Below are positions 47,560 to 60,224 of a stretch of 64,000 nt of DNA, piece after piece. Made by a program: the position numbers and the translations under genes. Within the stretch, counting starts at the first letter, position 1. Each line of letters opens with the position of its first letter. The notes under the pieces were generated by a model that was given only the letters and a program-made list of their open reading frames with translations, ran no database searches and was not told where the DNA came from. The stretch is from Triatoma infestans (taxonomy: Eukaryota; Arthropoda; Insecta; Hemiptera; Reduviidae), in assembly GCA_011037195.1 (NCBI GenBank), contig JAAEAF010005032.1, forward strand, positions 1 to 64,000. Reading direction: 5' to 3'.

Positions 47560-48704
47560 AAACAGTGGAAATTCATTTAATATGGCATTCTGAATATACG
47601 ATCGGAGACCCGGAAGTGATCATAGAAGGGTCACCACAGATCGGAATGACCGATTTCTGTCGCTCTCAGTTCTTCACAATCAGTTTCTTAGAGTTACATA
47701 ACTCCGGGATAACTTATTACAAGTTCGGAAACTTGTAGAAGACGATTGCGGGAAATAGGTCTAATGGCTAGGAGACCAGCATCAGGACCAGTACTACTAA
47801 CCAGGAATTACCATGCAAGCAGGATAACTTTTGCCAAACGGCATCTCCATTGGCCTGTAGAGCAATGGGGGGGGCTGATTTCTTCACCGATGAATCGCGA
47901 TTTGTTCTGTACTCTTCAGATGGTCGAATTCGTGTGGGGAGAAGTCAGGGGGAGAGCTTCATTCAATGTAATACTAGCGGTCGTGCTCCTGTTCAACGAC
48001 AATCAATTATGGTGTGGGGTGTGGTAAGTTTGGAGGCCCGCACAGAGTTAACTGTTGAAAATGGGGCGCAATGACCGCTGCTAGGTATTTTGAAGAAGCC
48101 CATTTGAAGGAGAGAGTCATACCGTTTGCTCCATTTATCGGGAACAGTTTCCTGGTAATCCATAATGACGCCAGACAACACAAGCTAGCGTTGTAACCTG
48201 TTTCCTGGAGGAAGTCGATATAAATGTGATTGATTGGTCTATACATTCCCCGGACATGAAACCTATAGAACATGTACAGGACCTGGTCAAGAAGCAGGGA
48301 AGCGCTCAAGAAGCGGGGTTTAGCCTCGAGATCAGCCTCCAACTACTCTACAACAGCTCCGCAGGAGCCCTACAAGAAGAATAGGGTGCATTCGACAGAG
48401 ACTATTCAAAACTTGATGGCATCGATGCCCCACCGATCCGGGCTCTTGTCCTGCCCAATGAGGCAATAACAAGTACTAGGAGTCGAGAAAAATTAAAAAA
48501 GGTAACATTTAAAAAAGATTTTTAACTACTTTGTTTTTTCTCATTTTTAATTTTTTATATCGATCCAAATTAAGAGTTATTGTAAAAAATTATCACTAGG
48601 TGATATTATTTAGCTAGTGAAATTTTTATATTAAAAATAGATTGTTGCAATAAATGTTATTTATTAATGAAAAAACTAAGTGTTCCTTTTTTTGTGGCTG
48701 AGTG
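47560..48704 (+). pseudogene. Tc1-like transposon relic
   Basis: The transposase is recognisable in three frames. RRVTTDRNDRFLSLS opens it, LMARRPASGP lies near 47760, DESRFVLYSSDGRIRV near 47890, SIMVWGVVS near 48003-48030, RYFEEAHLKERVIPF near 48090-48130, and SPDMKPIEHVQDL near 48249-48285. These follow the Tc1 DD34E order, but stops and shifts break it. The right terminal repeat (48676-48704), read outward-in as CACTCAGCCACAAAAAAAGG, is followed by TA. No left repeat was found. Confidence 0.85.
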
Positions 48705-50680
48705 TATTAGAAGGATTAAGACATTGGCAGATAGTGCAAGCAAGCAAGAGTTTTTATTTAATTTCATAAACTGCAGAATATTATGTACCTCTGATGGCAA
48801 TTTTTATTTTCCAGGATTAAGGAAATTTAAAAAAAAGAAAGTATAATAACTGTTGTCATAATATTGGATTTTTATTCATAAGAAAATATTGTATATCTAT
48901 AAATACTTCCTTCTTAAGGTAGAAAGAATGAACGGTACACCACAAGATGGGTGTCCGTCTGCGGAGTCTGCACAGCCCTCCTACTGGGTGACTGGACCAG
49001 GTCCCCCTCGCAACATTGCCTGTTTTCGGAAACTTGTTTCTCTATATTTAATAAGTTATTACTATGCAGCGAAAGGCGGCCGCACTTCTTTTATCTTCTA
49101 GTGGATATTTTTATATTTTTATATATATAATATTCCTAATAACAGAATTTTTATAACTTAATACACACACATCTAATATGCTGGTTTCAATATACAAGTT
49201 TTTGTCGATAGCATTTCCGCTTTAATTTAAGTTTATTACATCTCTCCGGGACAAATCAAAGAATATCAATGATTCGTTTGGCTTGATAGCTTGTTCATGA
49301 AATCATTTACAGTTTCAGTTAACTGTGTATAACTTATGTGTATTTTAAACTTTAAAAGGATTCCACTTGTGTTATCATACACAAAGTACTATTGTTAAAA
49401 ATGCATTCATAATAAAATTTTGGAATGAAAATGAATTATAATTTACAGATCAAATACTAAATTTGTCAAAAAATAATCCCTTAGGAAATTCATTGAAAAT
49501 ACAAGAATCTGAAACACTAATCATGAATATGACATTCATAATCCGTAGCGTGCTCTATGTTGATGATGAACAGATTAAGTGAAAAATGCAACTTATTTTC
49601 TGGCCATATGAAATGCAATAGAATGTCAAATATTGTAATTATTTATTCGCTTTTCAGAAATATAAAGTTTCTGAAAACGAATTGTTGGCCAAGTGACCAA
49701 CAATTGTGTATGTAAGTATGTATTTTACTTGGCTTTGTTGCGAATTTTTGCGAATTTTCACAATACTGATAATAGCGTAAGTGAATATATAATACTACAA
49801 ATATTAGTGTAGTCAGAAGTATTTTCCGTGATAGCCGACTTTATTTTGTGGTCATCGACTGGTTTCGGGCGTTCGCCTATAATCTCTCCTGATAAACAGT
49901 GTGATAACATAAACACAAAGCAAAATCAGTTTATGCACTCTTGTAGTATGCTATAGAGAGACTATTACCCTATACAGTCCCCAATTAGTCAAGCCAGGAG
50001 TCAGAATAGGTCTGCATTTAGTATTTATAGGATGTGTGTCTAGCATGAAAACTGTAAGGTTAGATGAAAGATCGTTTATTGTGTAAATATCTGAGTGTAT
50101 GGATGCAGTTTGAGAGGTGACGAAAATGTCCAAGAATATCTGGTAGTTCTGAATGAGATATCGGCCAGTATGTGTACGTTGAGAATGGGTGCTAAGAGTT
50201 AGAAAAATCATTGTGAAGTGTACGCCCATGAGGGTTAGGCACACGACATCGTGGATGTTTGGCAGAGCTGTCTCTTTTCCAATAGGCACTCGAGGAGACA
50301 CAATGCCCAGGGACCACGAAAAATTTCGAAAATAATAATTCAATTATATATTTATTCACACAAAAAAATAAAAAAAACTATTAACATTTTTTGCGACAAT
50401 TAGCCGCGGAAAATTCAAAAATTCAATTCATTAAAGGCAATCTCGAACCTTATTGGTTGAAATAAGTACTGTGATTGATTTATGTTGTTTATTAGCGCTT
50501 ATTAAACATATATGTTAATTACAAGTTTTTACTTTTATGCTAATGGAAACAAAAAACAAATACAATACCTTCTGTTTCCGGCTTTTTATAAGCTGCCCCC
50601 CTTCCGCAGACTAATTTTCACAACATTTTTATCATATTATACTGGGGCGGGGGTGGTTGGTCCAAGGATCAAGCACTTGG
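48705..50680. other. Intergenic DNA with a foldback F2 relic
   Basis: About 49815-49945 matches F2 (TATTTTCCGTGATAGCCGAC, TTTTGTGGTCATCGACTGG, TCGGGCGTTCGCC). A 130-codon minus-strand open frame (49951-50343) has no family features. 48910-49100 is a GC-richer fragment of unknown origin. Confidence 0.45.
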
Positions 50681-50689
50681 AATCCATGG

Positions 50690-51525
50690 GTACGTTTCCC
50701 AGCACCGTCCAGGTGGAGATATACGCTATTGGAAGATGCGTTCAATTTAACCTAGATAGGGGATATAGGAATCAGGAGATAGTAATCCTTTCCGATAGTC
50801 AAGCAGCCATTAGGCTGCCGTCAATTATCAGCTTTAAAATGGTCTGAAAATGCCTAGGTAAACTTAATAACCTAGGCAGAAGGAATAAAGTTACCCTTTG
50901 GTGGTGCCGCGGCATGTTGGCATTGAAGAGAATGAGATGGCCTAAGCCGTGGCAAAGATAGGTGCGCATCCCCGCTTCTAGGACCTGAACCTTTTTGTGG
51001 GGTCAGTGACCAATTTCTATTGGAAGAACTTAGGAAGGAGGAGGAGGCGAGGAGATCTCAACTCTGGTACTCCCTCCCGGTTTGCGGCAGGCCAAGATCT
51101 GCCTGGGAAATTATAACCAACGGAGATCGGAGGCCTGCAACGGCTTCAGTAAGAACGAGCTCCACGTTCTTATGGGTTACCTCATGGGGTATTGCTGACT
51201 TAGAGGACATCTGGTGAAGCTGGGTTCGGAAAGTGACAGCTCATGCAGATGCTGTGAGGAGCTGGAAGAAGAAACTCCATTACATCTCTTAACAGATGCG
51301 AGGCTGCCACTCAGAAAAGCTTCAAGAACCTGGATAGCTACCAGGTGGAGGAGGGTCTAGAGCCTGTCAAGGAATTAGGAGTCCTCAGGGATCTTAACCC
51401 GATGTAGGTTTTGTAGAACGGATGTTCAGTTGGGATATCTGTATGGGTGCTGTGGGCAAACAAGCCTGCGGCACCTAGGGGGCATAGCACAATAGATCGA
51501 AAAGTCGCAGTGTATTGGCCCCCTT
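50690..51525 (+). pseudogene. LINE 3' end: RNase H and zinc-knuckle region
   Basis: VEIYAIGRC then VILSDSQAAIRL (about 50787-50820) is the RNase H domain of an I/R1-type non-LTR element. A shifted frame gives a WWCRGML equivalent of the W-V-P-G-H block. Near 51255-51290 CRCCEELEEETPLHLL is a Cys-Cys-His type terminal motif. The copy is 5'-truncated and frameshifted and ends in A-rich sequence after GTCGCAGTGTATTGG. Confidence 0.75.
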
Positions 51526-52954
51526 CAAAAAAAATAAATTACTGAATGGAATTATTGTTCAAATATAAAAAGGGACACCTCTTTTAATGCTCTATATCAA
51601 TAATATGATAACCGAGAAGCTAATGTCGCTAAAATGAATTAAACAAAAGTTTAATAAAATGAAGAAATAATTTTAAGGTTATGAAATATGGCTGATGATG
51701 TAATTTTATTCACTGTTGTAGATATGTGATATGCTAAAGAAGATGAATGAAGGCGTATTTATGTAAGTTGGCCAGGTAAGACAGGTGTACTATGTGACAG
51801 CTGATGACGTCACGTGGGGAAGCTACAAAGTGGTAGGTTGTTGCGTGCACTGCTGCTAAGAGACAGTAAAACGGCCCCATTGATGTTTGTATATCCTGTC
51901 TGTTATTAAGATTTGTAGTCAATGGAACTGAGAAAACAAAACCCCACGCTACTACTACACACCATGGCACTCACAGTGGGCCCCAGTTTTCTCTTTCTTT
52001 ATGAGTTTGTGTCTGTATGCGTGTGATGAGCTAATCTTTCTGAGTAAGGGCAGCCATGTCTCGCTCGAGTAGGCGACCGAAGGCGGACAGTTTACCCGCC
52101 ACAACACAAACCTTCTATATGTAATATTATTGCTCTCTCCGTCCCTCCTCTTCTCCTTCTTCCAACAGTTAAACATTCTATCTCTCCAGCCTGAACACAC
52201 AAACAAAATCAACGCGCCTATACTTATTTGTCCCCAAGTAACATTTTCTCCCTTCCCACCCCAAAACTAAACACAAAATGCACCACGCAGCCTCCTTATA
52301 TATATATCTGCATATCTCCAAGGACTCTTGACAAACTGATAATAATTTTATACGATATATTAATGTATTTCAAAGGTGAATGGTGTTACCTACTTTCTAC
52401 AAAGCTACTCTCTCAGTACTTACATATTTAGCCTGTTAAGGAACGGGTTAATACTTAGATGTCTACAGCTTATTTAAATAAAGTTTAAATACGCTGTGAT
52501 GAATACTTTCTTGTGGACGTTATTCTGCTACCCACTGTCAGCTTTTTGTCTGACACTAAACGATCTCGGTTGTTGAAAGATAAAGAGACATTTTAGGTGC
52601 TAAATAAACATTTTTATTGTTAATTTAAGAAGGTTTAATGCAGAGCTTTGGAACGAAAACCTGGCATTACTTCTTCATTAAGCACAATGGTTGCTCTTTT
52701 GATTGAAATTAGAAAGATTTGCTGTAGTATTTAATCAAATTTATGCCTTTTATTTCAAATGAAAAGTTATGTCGGCCAAAAATGTTTGTTTTATTGATTT
52801 CCTTTCTAATATAGGTTTTAATATCAGTTGAAGAAGAGATATCACTGACATAATGGGCCATTTAACGCTGCTTGCCAGCTCTATCAAAGCTTTTCAATTG
52901 GGCTAATATTTTTATTGTATTAATTGTTATATGGTTATATTTTTACCTGTTTGA
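51526..52954. other. Spacer without recognised gene
   Basis: The CT-rich block 52120-52260 and the patch 51730-52100 have no named identity. No coding signal. Confidence 0.4.
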
Positions 52955-53965
52955 TACAGGAAGAGGAAGTATTGCGATCGAACCAAATTTTCGAAATTGT
53001 GGTTTCACTGAAAATACATATTTTGAGGTCCCCTGGGTCAAAAAAAGTGGTTTTGTGAAAATGGTCTGGAATGTGGGTGTGTGTGGATGTGTGTGAAAAG
53101 AATATATCAAAAACAAAAAGTTGAGGAAGCTCAAACTTGGTATTCCGTTTAGGCACTACCACCACATCAGACACCAAGGTTTCGGGCAAAATCCACCAAC
53201 CGAAAGTGCCACTTTACTGAATTGTTTTTATTTTTTTGAAACTTTCTCGAAAACGGGTCCAACGATTTTTTTTAAACATGAAATATCAACTTCACGTACA
53301 ACATTTATTGAAAATAAGAGCTAAGAGCTACAACTTTTATTTGAAACATTTCTCCGGAAAAATTCATTTAAGTGAACTTTTGGGGGAGGAATTGGGGTTA
53401 TGGTTTCCTCTAAAGTGTTATTTCAGTTTATTACAAAAAATTCCATCATCTAAATAATATTAATTAGAATTAAATGTGTTATTGAAATCGCGCTCTACTG
53501 AAAGTAGTTTTCTGCTATTTTCTCTAAAACGGCTCCAACGATTTCCGTTTCAACTTTAATTATTAATTACACCTATAAAAAGCCACAACTTTTGTTTGCA
53601 ACAATTCTCCAGGAAAATTCATTTAAGGGCACTTTTGGGGATGAGGTGGTGTTGTGTTTTCCTCTAATGTGCTATACAATTCTGTCAACTAAATAATATT
53701 AATTAGAATTATCTAAGTTGCCAAAATTCCTAGTTTGAAGGAAATCGGTTGACCGGAAGTGCGACTTTACTGAATAGGTTTTTCAGTTTTTTTGTGATTT
53801 CCCCCATAAAAATGCCGACGGTTTTAAACACTAATAAGAATTGTAAGTGTAAAGAAAATTTGCCATTTCGCAGTAAGATAAACTCGTGTGAGTGTTTAAC
53901 GCAGAATACGATGTTTGGGAGGCATTTGTTTGGTAAAAAGCTAACGTTTCTCATATGAAAAAGCG
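52955..53965 (+). repeat. RptA copy (plus orientation)
   Basis: Starts at the AGAGGAAGTATTGCGATCG end block. It runs through TTTCGGGCAAAATCCACCAACC and two tandem internal units with GGGCACTTTTGGGGATGAGG-like G-rich cores (about 53370-53400 and 53625-53650), and decays near GTGTGAGTGTTTAACGC (about 53885). Confidence 0.75.
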
Positions 53966-54604
53966 TACGAACGTTTTCTCATGGCAGGGTAGTGGTTGTG
54001 GGGTTTGAGGTTGGGGTAATTATTGGGGGTTGAGGTTAGGGGGTTGAAAACGTAAAACGTATTCCACGAATGTTGCAATTGTCATATGACAGATACGTTT
54101 GCATTTTTTTGTATTTTAAAAGATTTTGTATAATGCACTCTAACAGTGTGACCCAACAATAAACTTTAATGAATATTTTAATGTTTTTATATATTTAAGA
54201 GCTTCCCATATGCCTCTATTTCTGCAGTGAAAAGTGATGAATTTGTCGGTAATTTGAAGAGAGGACCAATTTTTCCTACCGGGTCACAAAATATGCGCAA
54301 GCCACCTCATCATCCAACTTAGAGCCGTCTGTATTTAGGTATATATACATTTATTTTGTATCTATGTATTTCCTCTCATTTACCATCCAAATATAAAACG
54401 TATATTCTGAGTGGTTGGGAGCAAGTGTCGGGACCATACTATGTTAAGGAGCTGTGAACTGAAAATGGTCATTTCATAGTCCGTGGTTCAGATCATATTC
54501 CGTCTGGCCTATACAAGAAATATGTCCTGGCATTTGGCATTCCAGAATTTTTTTTTTTAAGGAGTTCCTCATTACTGAGGTTTTCCTCAACTAAATATTT
54601 CTTT

Positions 54605-54980
54605 TAATTTCAGCCTCCAACTGGATCTATCCAGGATATCCTCTTATCAGTCCGCAACCGTGGAGGCTTTCTGGGACGTCATCTATCTATCCACTTTTCC
54701 CTGGGTCTGCCCCTTCTCCTTCTTCCCTCGGCTTCCCAGTCTAGGATCTCTTTAGCCATTCTTCCATCTTCTATTCTTTTTACATGGCCATGCCATCCAA
54801 GTCTCTTTTCCTCCACCTTCTGCAGCACATTTTTTTGAAACGTTCATTTTCGTTCTTATTTCTTCGTTTCTTACTGTTTCAAGCCTTGATATCCATGCTG
54901 CCCTTCTCCAGTAATCCATCTCGGTGGCCCCTGAAGCTTTTTCCTTAAAGCCTTATTCAAGGTCTAAGTCTCAGCGGCAT
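54605..54980 (-). pseudogene. LINE fragment, antisense (RT C-terminal region)
   Basis: The minus strand reads VRNEEIRTKMNV, then EDGRMAKEILDWEAEGRRRR-GRPREKW in shifted frames. This is the typical end of craniofacial-development-protein-like LINE polyproteins (R-N-E-E-I-R, then I-L-W-x-P-x-G-R-R-x-R-G-R-P). Truncated on both sides. Confidence 0.72.
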
Positions 54981-55831
54981 ATAGTATTATACTAGTAGTA
55001 ATTATTATATTAGTATACTAGTAGTAATATTATAGCAGTATAGGTATATTATCTTTTTGGTACTATTTAGAATATTGCCGCTCCATAATACGGGGTTCAG
55101 TATGCCGATTGCTCTTTTTGCGCTTATGTTCCTTTGCAACACGTCATTTTTACTAGAAGCATCCTTACTGATGACAGAACCCATTTTTATGATTTTTTTT
55201 AGAATTTTTAATACCTTAAGTATCAACTTCGTACAGATATTCCCATTAGTTTGATACATTCAAAACATATTCTGATCCATAATCTGAATTCAGCTTTGAA
55301 GCCTTTCTGGCGCTGAACAGTCATAGTTAGTAAACACAATTAGGAACGTAAGGCATTTTCTAATTTTTGAAAAATTAGAATGAAACCTCTCTCATTTAAG
55401 ATTACCGTCCATGTCATTATCTTTTCCACTTTTGTATCAATATTACAGGTTTAAGCTGCAATCTTCTTCTTGCACCGTCATTTTCCTCTTTTTCCCATCC
55501 TCGAAGCGTCCCGATTGGCCACTCCTTCTTCTTTCTTTTCTTAACACCAGTATCCTCCTGATAATATCATTATTTTTCCTATCTATCCTGGTTTTCCTGC
55601 AGCATCGTACCATAAAGATCACCTATCTTTTAAAATCAAAATTCCCAAAAACTGAATTGTTAATTCTACTTTTTTTTTTGTTTAGCGCGCACATAAGATC
55701 TTCAGGATTTGTTAATTCTGATGATCTCTTCAGACCTAGCAAAGTTGTGATTTAAAATGCAATCAGTTTTTAAAACTAAGAACTGAGAATATGGTTGTAA
55801 GCTCCATTAGTTCTAATTCTTAATGTAACTA
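54981..55831. other. Spacer, nothing recognised
   Basis: AT-rich. TACTAGTA palindromes lie at about 54990-55025. The 114-codon plus-strand frame at 55411-55755 is rich in Phe, Leu and Ser from TTT/CTT-rich DNA and has no family features. Confidence 0.4.
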
Positions 55832-56784
55832 CGAGGGTACTTCAATAGGTACCGAGACAAATCGCTGGAGCTCAGAATCGGTTTGTTTAATCTATACAAT
55901 TGTTTCAGTTCGTCAAGTTGGCAAACTTGTACATAGTTTCTCATCAGCTGTTCGAGAGTATTTGGCAAGCACTTAACAATGGCGAGTCCGCTCGAGCATT
56001 GCACCCCGGAAGAACAACGCTCAGTGATTAGATTTTTAGTCGCAGAGGGTATCAAAGGTAGTGAAATCCACGAAAGAATGTTGAAAAAGTACGGGAATAA
56101 TTCTTTTAACCGTCTAAATGTTTACAAATGGATAGAACAGTTTAAAAGTGGCCGTGTAAGTGTCTGTGATTAGGAACGAAGTGGACGACCAGTTGAAGTT
56201 GCAACTTCCTCCCTCGAATCTCGCATTAACGCGTTAATTCAGGACTACAGGCGTATTAATGTTGAACTGATAGCTGAAGAAGTACACGCGAGTGTTGGAA
56301 TTGTTCGTAATATTATTCAGAATAAGTGGATTCTAGACTAAAGGCGTGATTTTGCTTCATGACAATGCGCGCTTACAACGGCACAGTTAACTCAAGAAAC
56401 ATTTCAAAAAGTAGGGTGGGAGATCCTTCCACATCCCCCCTACAGCCCCGACCTTGCTTTATAGGATTTCCATTTGTTTGGAACCTTTAAAAAGGCTCTA
56501 CGTTGGAAACATTTTAATCCAATGAAGAAGTTAAAACATTTTAATCCAATGAAGCAGTTAAAACATTTTAATCCAATGAAGCAGTTAAAATCAGTTGCAG
56601 AAGTGGCTTCGAGATCAACCCAAAGAATTTTATGCCAGATGCATACACAAATTAGAAGAACGATGGGACAGGTGTATAAATGTTGCGGGAGACTATGTTG
56701 AAAAGTAGCCAAACTTTTGTATTGATTAAATAAATCGTTTCTGAGCTACAGCGATTTGTGTCGTTACTTAAAGAATGGCCTTCG
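55832..56784 (+). mobile_element. mariner element, internally deleted
   Basis: Imperfect inverted repeats of about 48 bp (CGAGGGTACTTC...CAAATCGCTGGAGCTCAGAA against the complement of the right end) are flanked by TA on both sides. The transposase starts at 55979 (MASPLEHCTPEEQRSVIRFL) with a first helix-turn-helix, an in-frame TAG after VCD, and a second (RINVELIAEEVHASVGIV). The middle of the catalytic domain is deleted. A HDNAR block near 56362 and PYSPDLAL near 56440 remain. A 27-bp in-frame triplication follows (56508-56588). Confidence 0.87.
56508..56588 (+). repeat. 27-bp tandem triplication in the mariner ORF
   Basis: Three copies start at 56508, 56535 and 56562, near-identical (one base differs in the first). 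Each encodes nine residues with a HFNPMK core. The length is a multiple of three, so the frame is kept. Confidence 0.92.
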
Positions 56785-56907
56785 TATTAATGATGTGATT
56801 TCATAATATGGAGCTTTCCAAGGCTGTAGAGACAGCTGTAGTATGAGCACCGTTCATTTGCTACTAAATTAATCCTCTATTATAGATAAATAATTTAACC
56901 TGATTTT

Positions 56908-57125
56908 AGGGAAGGGAATAGACTGGGCTCCCACGCGGAAGACACGGGTCCGAGTCCAGCTTCCCTTAGATTTTTTCTTCCCAGGAGCCTCTACAGCTCA
57001 TTGTATGGTGATGGACAGTGTTGTCTGTAACGAGAGAACACTGTCCGGTGGCCGGCAGTGCACTGAGAAGGCTCCGGGCGCCAATGACCATAGTTGTTGA
57101 CGCGCCTTAAAAAAAACAAAAAAAA
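56908..57125 (+). repeat. SINE-1 copy
   Basis: A shortened head (GGGAAGGGAATAGACTGGGC, CGGGTCCGAGTCC), then an intact body and tail (GGCGCCAATGACCATAG, GACGCGCCTTAAAAAA). Confidence 0.85.
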
Positions 57126-58315
57126 AACTGATTTTACATTTTGCAACGAAAATGCCTGATATGAAATATACGAAGTTTAAAGAAAATCTTTGAAACAGTT
57201 TTCGAGAAAATCGCGAAAAAATGAAAAAAAAAATTCGTAAGTTACACTTCCGGTTGATGGTTTGTTTAACAGATGTGGTTCAACAGAATGTCAAGTTTGA
57301 GCTGATTTGCAATTTTTCAGATATTTTGTATTTAATTTCTCTAATTGCTAAGGGAAGTATTGCAATCGTGTCAAATTTTCGAAATTGTGCTTTCACTGGA
57401 AATACACGTTTCGGGTCGCCTCTGAGCATGAAAAAAATCTTTTTAGTGATTTGTCTGTATGTGTATGTGCGTATCTGAGTGCTAATAAAATATCTCAAAA
57501 AGGAAATAACGCAGGAAGGTCAAACTTAATATTCCATTTTAGGTACTACCACCTAAAACGTTTAGGCACTATCACAAAGATTTCGGGCAAAATCCATCAA
57601 CCGGAAGTGCGACTTTACTGATTGAGTTTTTCGCGATTTTCTTGAAAACGGCTTTAACGATTTTCATTCAATTTCGCATATTATCTACACATATAACTAG
57701 CTGTCAGTCTCCCTTTTTATACATTTTCCCGGAAAAACTGATTGATTAATTTTGGGGGGGGGGTCTGAAGGAACAGTAGCGTCGTTATGCTGGGGATTAG
57801 TAAAGTACCATTTATTAGCTGACAGTACCAGTATAATTTATGACACTGTCAACTATATAATATTAATTCCAATTAGAAATATTGTTAGAATTTCAAATCT
57901 AAAGTAAATTAGTTTAACCGGAAGTGCCATTTTATAGAATAGGTTATTGAGTGTTTTGGGGGGGGGGGCATTTTTCTCGAAAACGGTTAACACGATTTTC
58001 TTTAAACTCTGAATGCTGACAGCATAGATAAATTTCTAATTAAATGATTTTTCCGGGAAAACTGATTTTGTAGGAAGTTCTGCGATAATTTATGCCATTA
58101 AATTTGACATGTTATTCGAACTACTTGAATGCTACTAACGCCAGGACAGCACTCGACATGACTACTTGAGTGCTAAGGTATGTAACCAGCATGTAACATT
58201 CGATATTTAGGTTAAAGCTCTGAAAAAACAATTTCAAAGATTAAAAAAAATGTTTTTCAACGTAACACTGAAGTAAGAGAAAGTCGTGAGCATGTTTCAC
58301 ACCAGATTTTTTTAC
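57126..58315. repeat. RptA copy, head-to-head inverted
   Basis: 57126-57330 reads in minus orientation (AAAGAAAATC, TTTTCGAGAAAATCG). From about 57348 AGGGAAGTATTGCAATCGTG starts a plus copy that ends in the block GTAAGAGAAAGTCGTGAGC with TTTCACACCAG at about 58292-58302. The G-rich core GGGGGGGGGG lies at 57959-57968. Confidence 0.72.
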
Positions 58316-58319
58316 TTTC

Positions 58320-59310
58320 TCTTATTATTTTCTCTTACTCCTAGTAAGAGGGGGTATTGTAATCGTGTCAAATTTTCGATATCGAGTTCTCACCGGAAAT
58401 ATCCGTTTTGAGGTCCCCTGAGTCCAAAAAAGTGGTTTTCAGCAAATGGTCTGTGTGTGTATGTATGTATATGAACAGCATAGCTCAAAAAACGAAAAAA
58501 CCGTAGAAAGTTTGAAACTTGATATTCCGTTTAGGTATCACCATGGGATCTGACAGTACGTTATCTTTCAAAATTCCTCAACCGGAAGTACCATTTTACT
58601 AGTTAGTTTTTTTATGTTTTTGCGATTTTCTCAAAAATGGCTTCGACGATTTTCTTAAACACCAACCACACATACAAAGAGCTACAACTTTTATTGGAAA
58701 CATTTCTCCAGGAAAATGCATTTAAGGGCACTTTTGGGGGAGGGGTGGGGTTAGGTTTCCATCTAAAGTGCTATTTCAGTTTATTAGACAATAGTGTCAT
58801 CTAAATAATGTTAATTAGAATTAAATATGTTGTTGAAATTCCAAGTTTGAAAAAAATCGGATAACCAGAAGTGTGTTTACTTTACCATTTTACTAAATGA
58901 TTTATTCTCTTTTTCGCAATTTTCTCAAAAATGGCTCCGACGATTTTCTTGAAACACCGTATATAAACTAAACATGTAATGATCTACAACTTTTGTTTAA
59001 AACATTTCTCTGGGAAAATTCATTTAAGGGCACATTTAGGGGAGGGGTGGGGTTATGTTTTTCTCTAATGTGCTATCACAGTTGATTATACAATTCTATC
59101 ATCCGAACAAAGTTAATTAGAAATAAATAGACGGCCAAAATTCCGAATTTTAAGAAATTTAGTAAACCAGAAGTGCCCTTTTACTGAACAGTTTATTCAG
59201 TTTTCGAAGAATTTCGTTAAATTTGGTACACAAACTATCAAATTTGTCAATTATAATTTTGAGAACAGGAGTAAGAGAAAGTTGTGTGAGTGTTTCACAC
59301 CAGATTTTTA
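58320..59310 (+). repeat. RptA copy, full-length reference
   Basis: Left hairpin CTCTTACT-CCT-AGTAAGAG (58332-58350), right hairpin GTGTGA-GTGTT-TCACAC (59284-59300). Between them lie GTATTGTAATCGTGTCAAA, TGGTCTGTGTGTGTATG, an ATTCCTCAACCGGAAGTACC block and two tandem units with GGGCACTTTTGGGGGAGGGG-like cores (about 58727-58750 and 59028-59050). Confidence 0.78.
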
Positions 59311-60224
59311 TTACACACACATAGTGGTGCTAATAATATATTTTTCTAATTCAGAAGTCCTAATTAACCTAATTGGTTACAGTTATAAATTTCAAGTAAA
59401 GAGTGGAAAAAAAAAAATTATAACCTCAAAATAAGTATTTCCGGTGGAAATACGAATTCAAAAATTTGTTAATATAATATATATATGTAAATATTATTTT
59501 AAGTAAATATATTTTACAGTAGTCATTTTCAAAAATACTTTTTATGTATTATTAAATTAATGTTGATTGGTGGTAACTCTTGTCATCCTACGTTATTTAT
59601 TTCTGATAAATCCATGTCATAAATAATGTAAATGATAAAAAAAAAAAAAATAAATAAATAAATCTCTCAAATATTAATTTAAATAAAATGCCGAAGTCGG
59701 CTTTTTTATACTCATTTCATTCTTTCTACTTCCTTTTTTTATCGTTTCTTTTATAACAATTTATATATCTACGTTTCATCGTGTGAACCAGAAATAATTA
59801 TAAATTCGTTAAGTAGGCGTACCCTATAACAATATAATTACATTGATTTGAATACTCTCTATGATTGATGTGAATCAGAATGGAAAATTTCAGACGGCCC
59901 GTCGCCGTATTAAACAAATAGCTGTTATCAAGTTGGTCGGTTATTGACAGGAGCATCATTGTATATTAAATAACTTCAACTTCATTGAGTTACTTTGTTT
60001 TATTCGTTGAATTATTAGTAAGATTTATTTAATTTCCTTGCATTAATTATAAATATAATTAATTAATCTTCCTATACCTTATGTTTATTATTACAATAAA
60101 ACTTATTGTATTCAAAAACTTATATCTTTGTTATTCAAAAACTAGGTCTTGTATTGTCACAAGGTAATTTACTGACGTTTTTTTTACTTTAAAACTTGAC
60201 CAGTAAACAGAAATCTAACTCCCA
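59311..60224. other. AT-rich spacer
   Basis: Includes an A run at about 59636-59650. No coding or repeat family recognised. Confidence 0.4.

Noticed and set aside
49951..50343. 130-codon minus-strand open frame
   Set aside because: No recognisable domain, no splice partners and no repeats. It adjoins a foldback relic. Length alone is not enough in this DNA.
55411..55755. 114-codon plus-strand open frame rich in Phe, Leu and Ser
   Set aside because: The composition follows from TTT/CTT-rich DNA with few chances for stops. No start context or family match.
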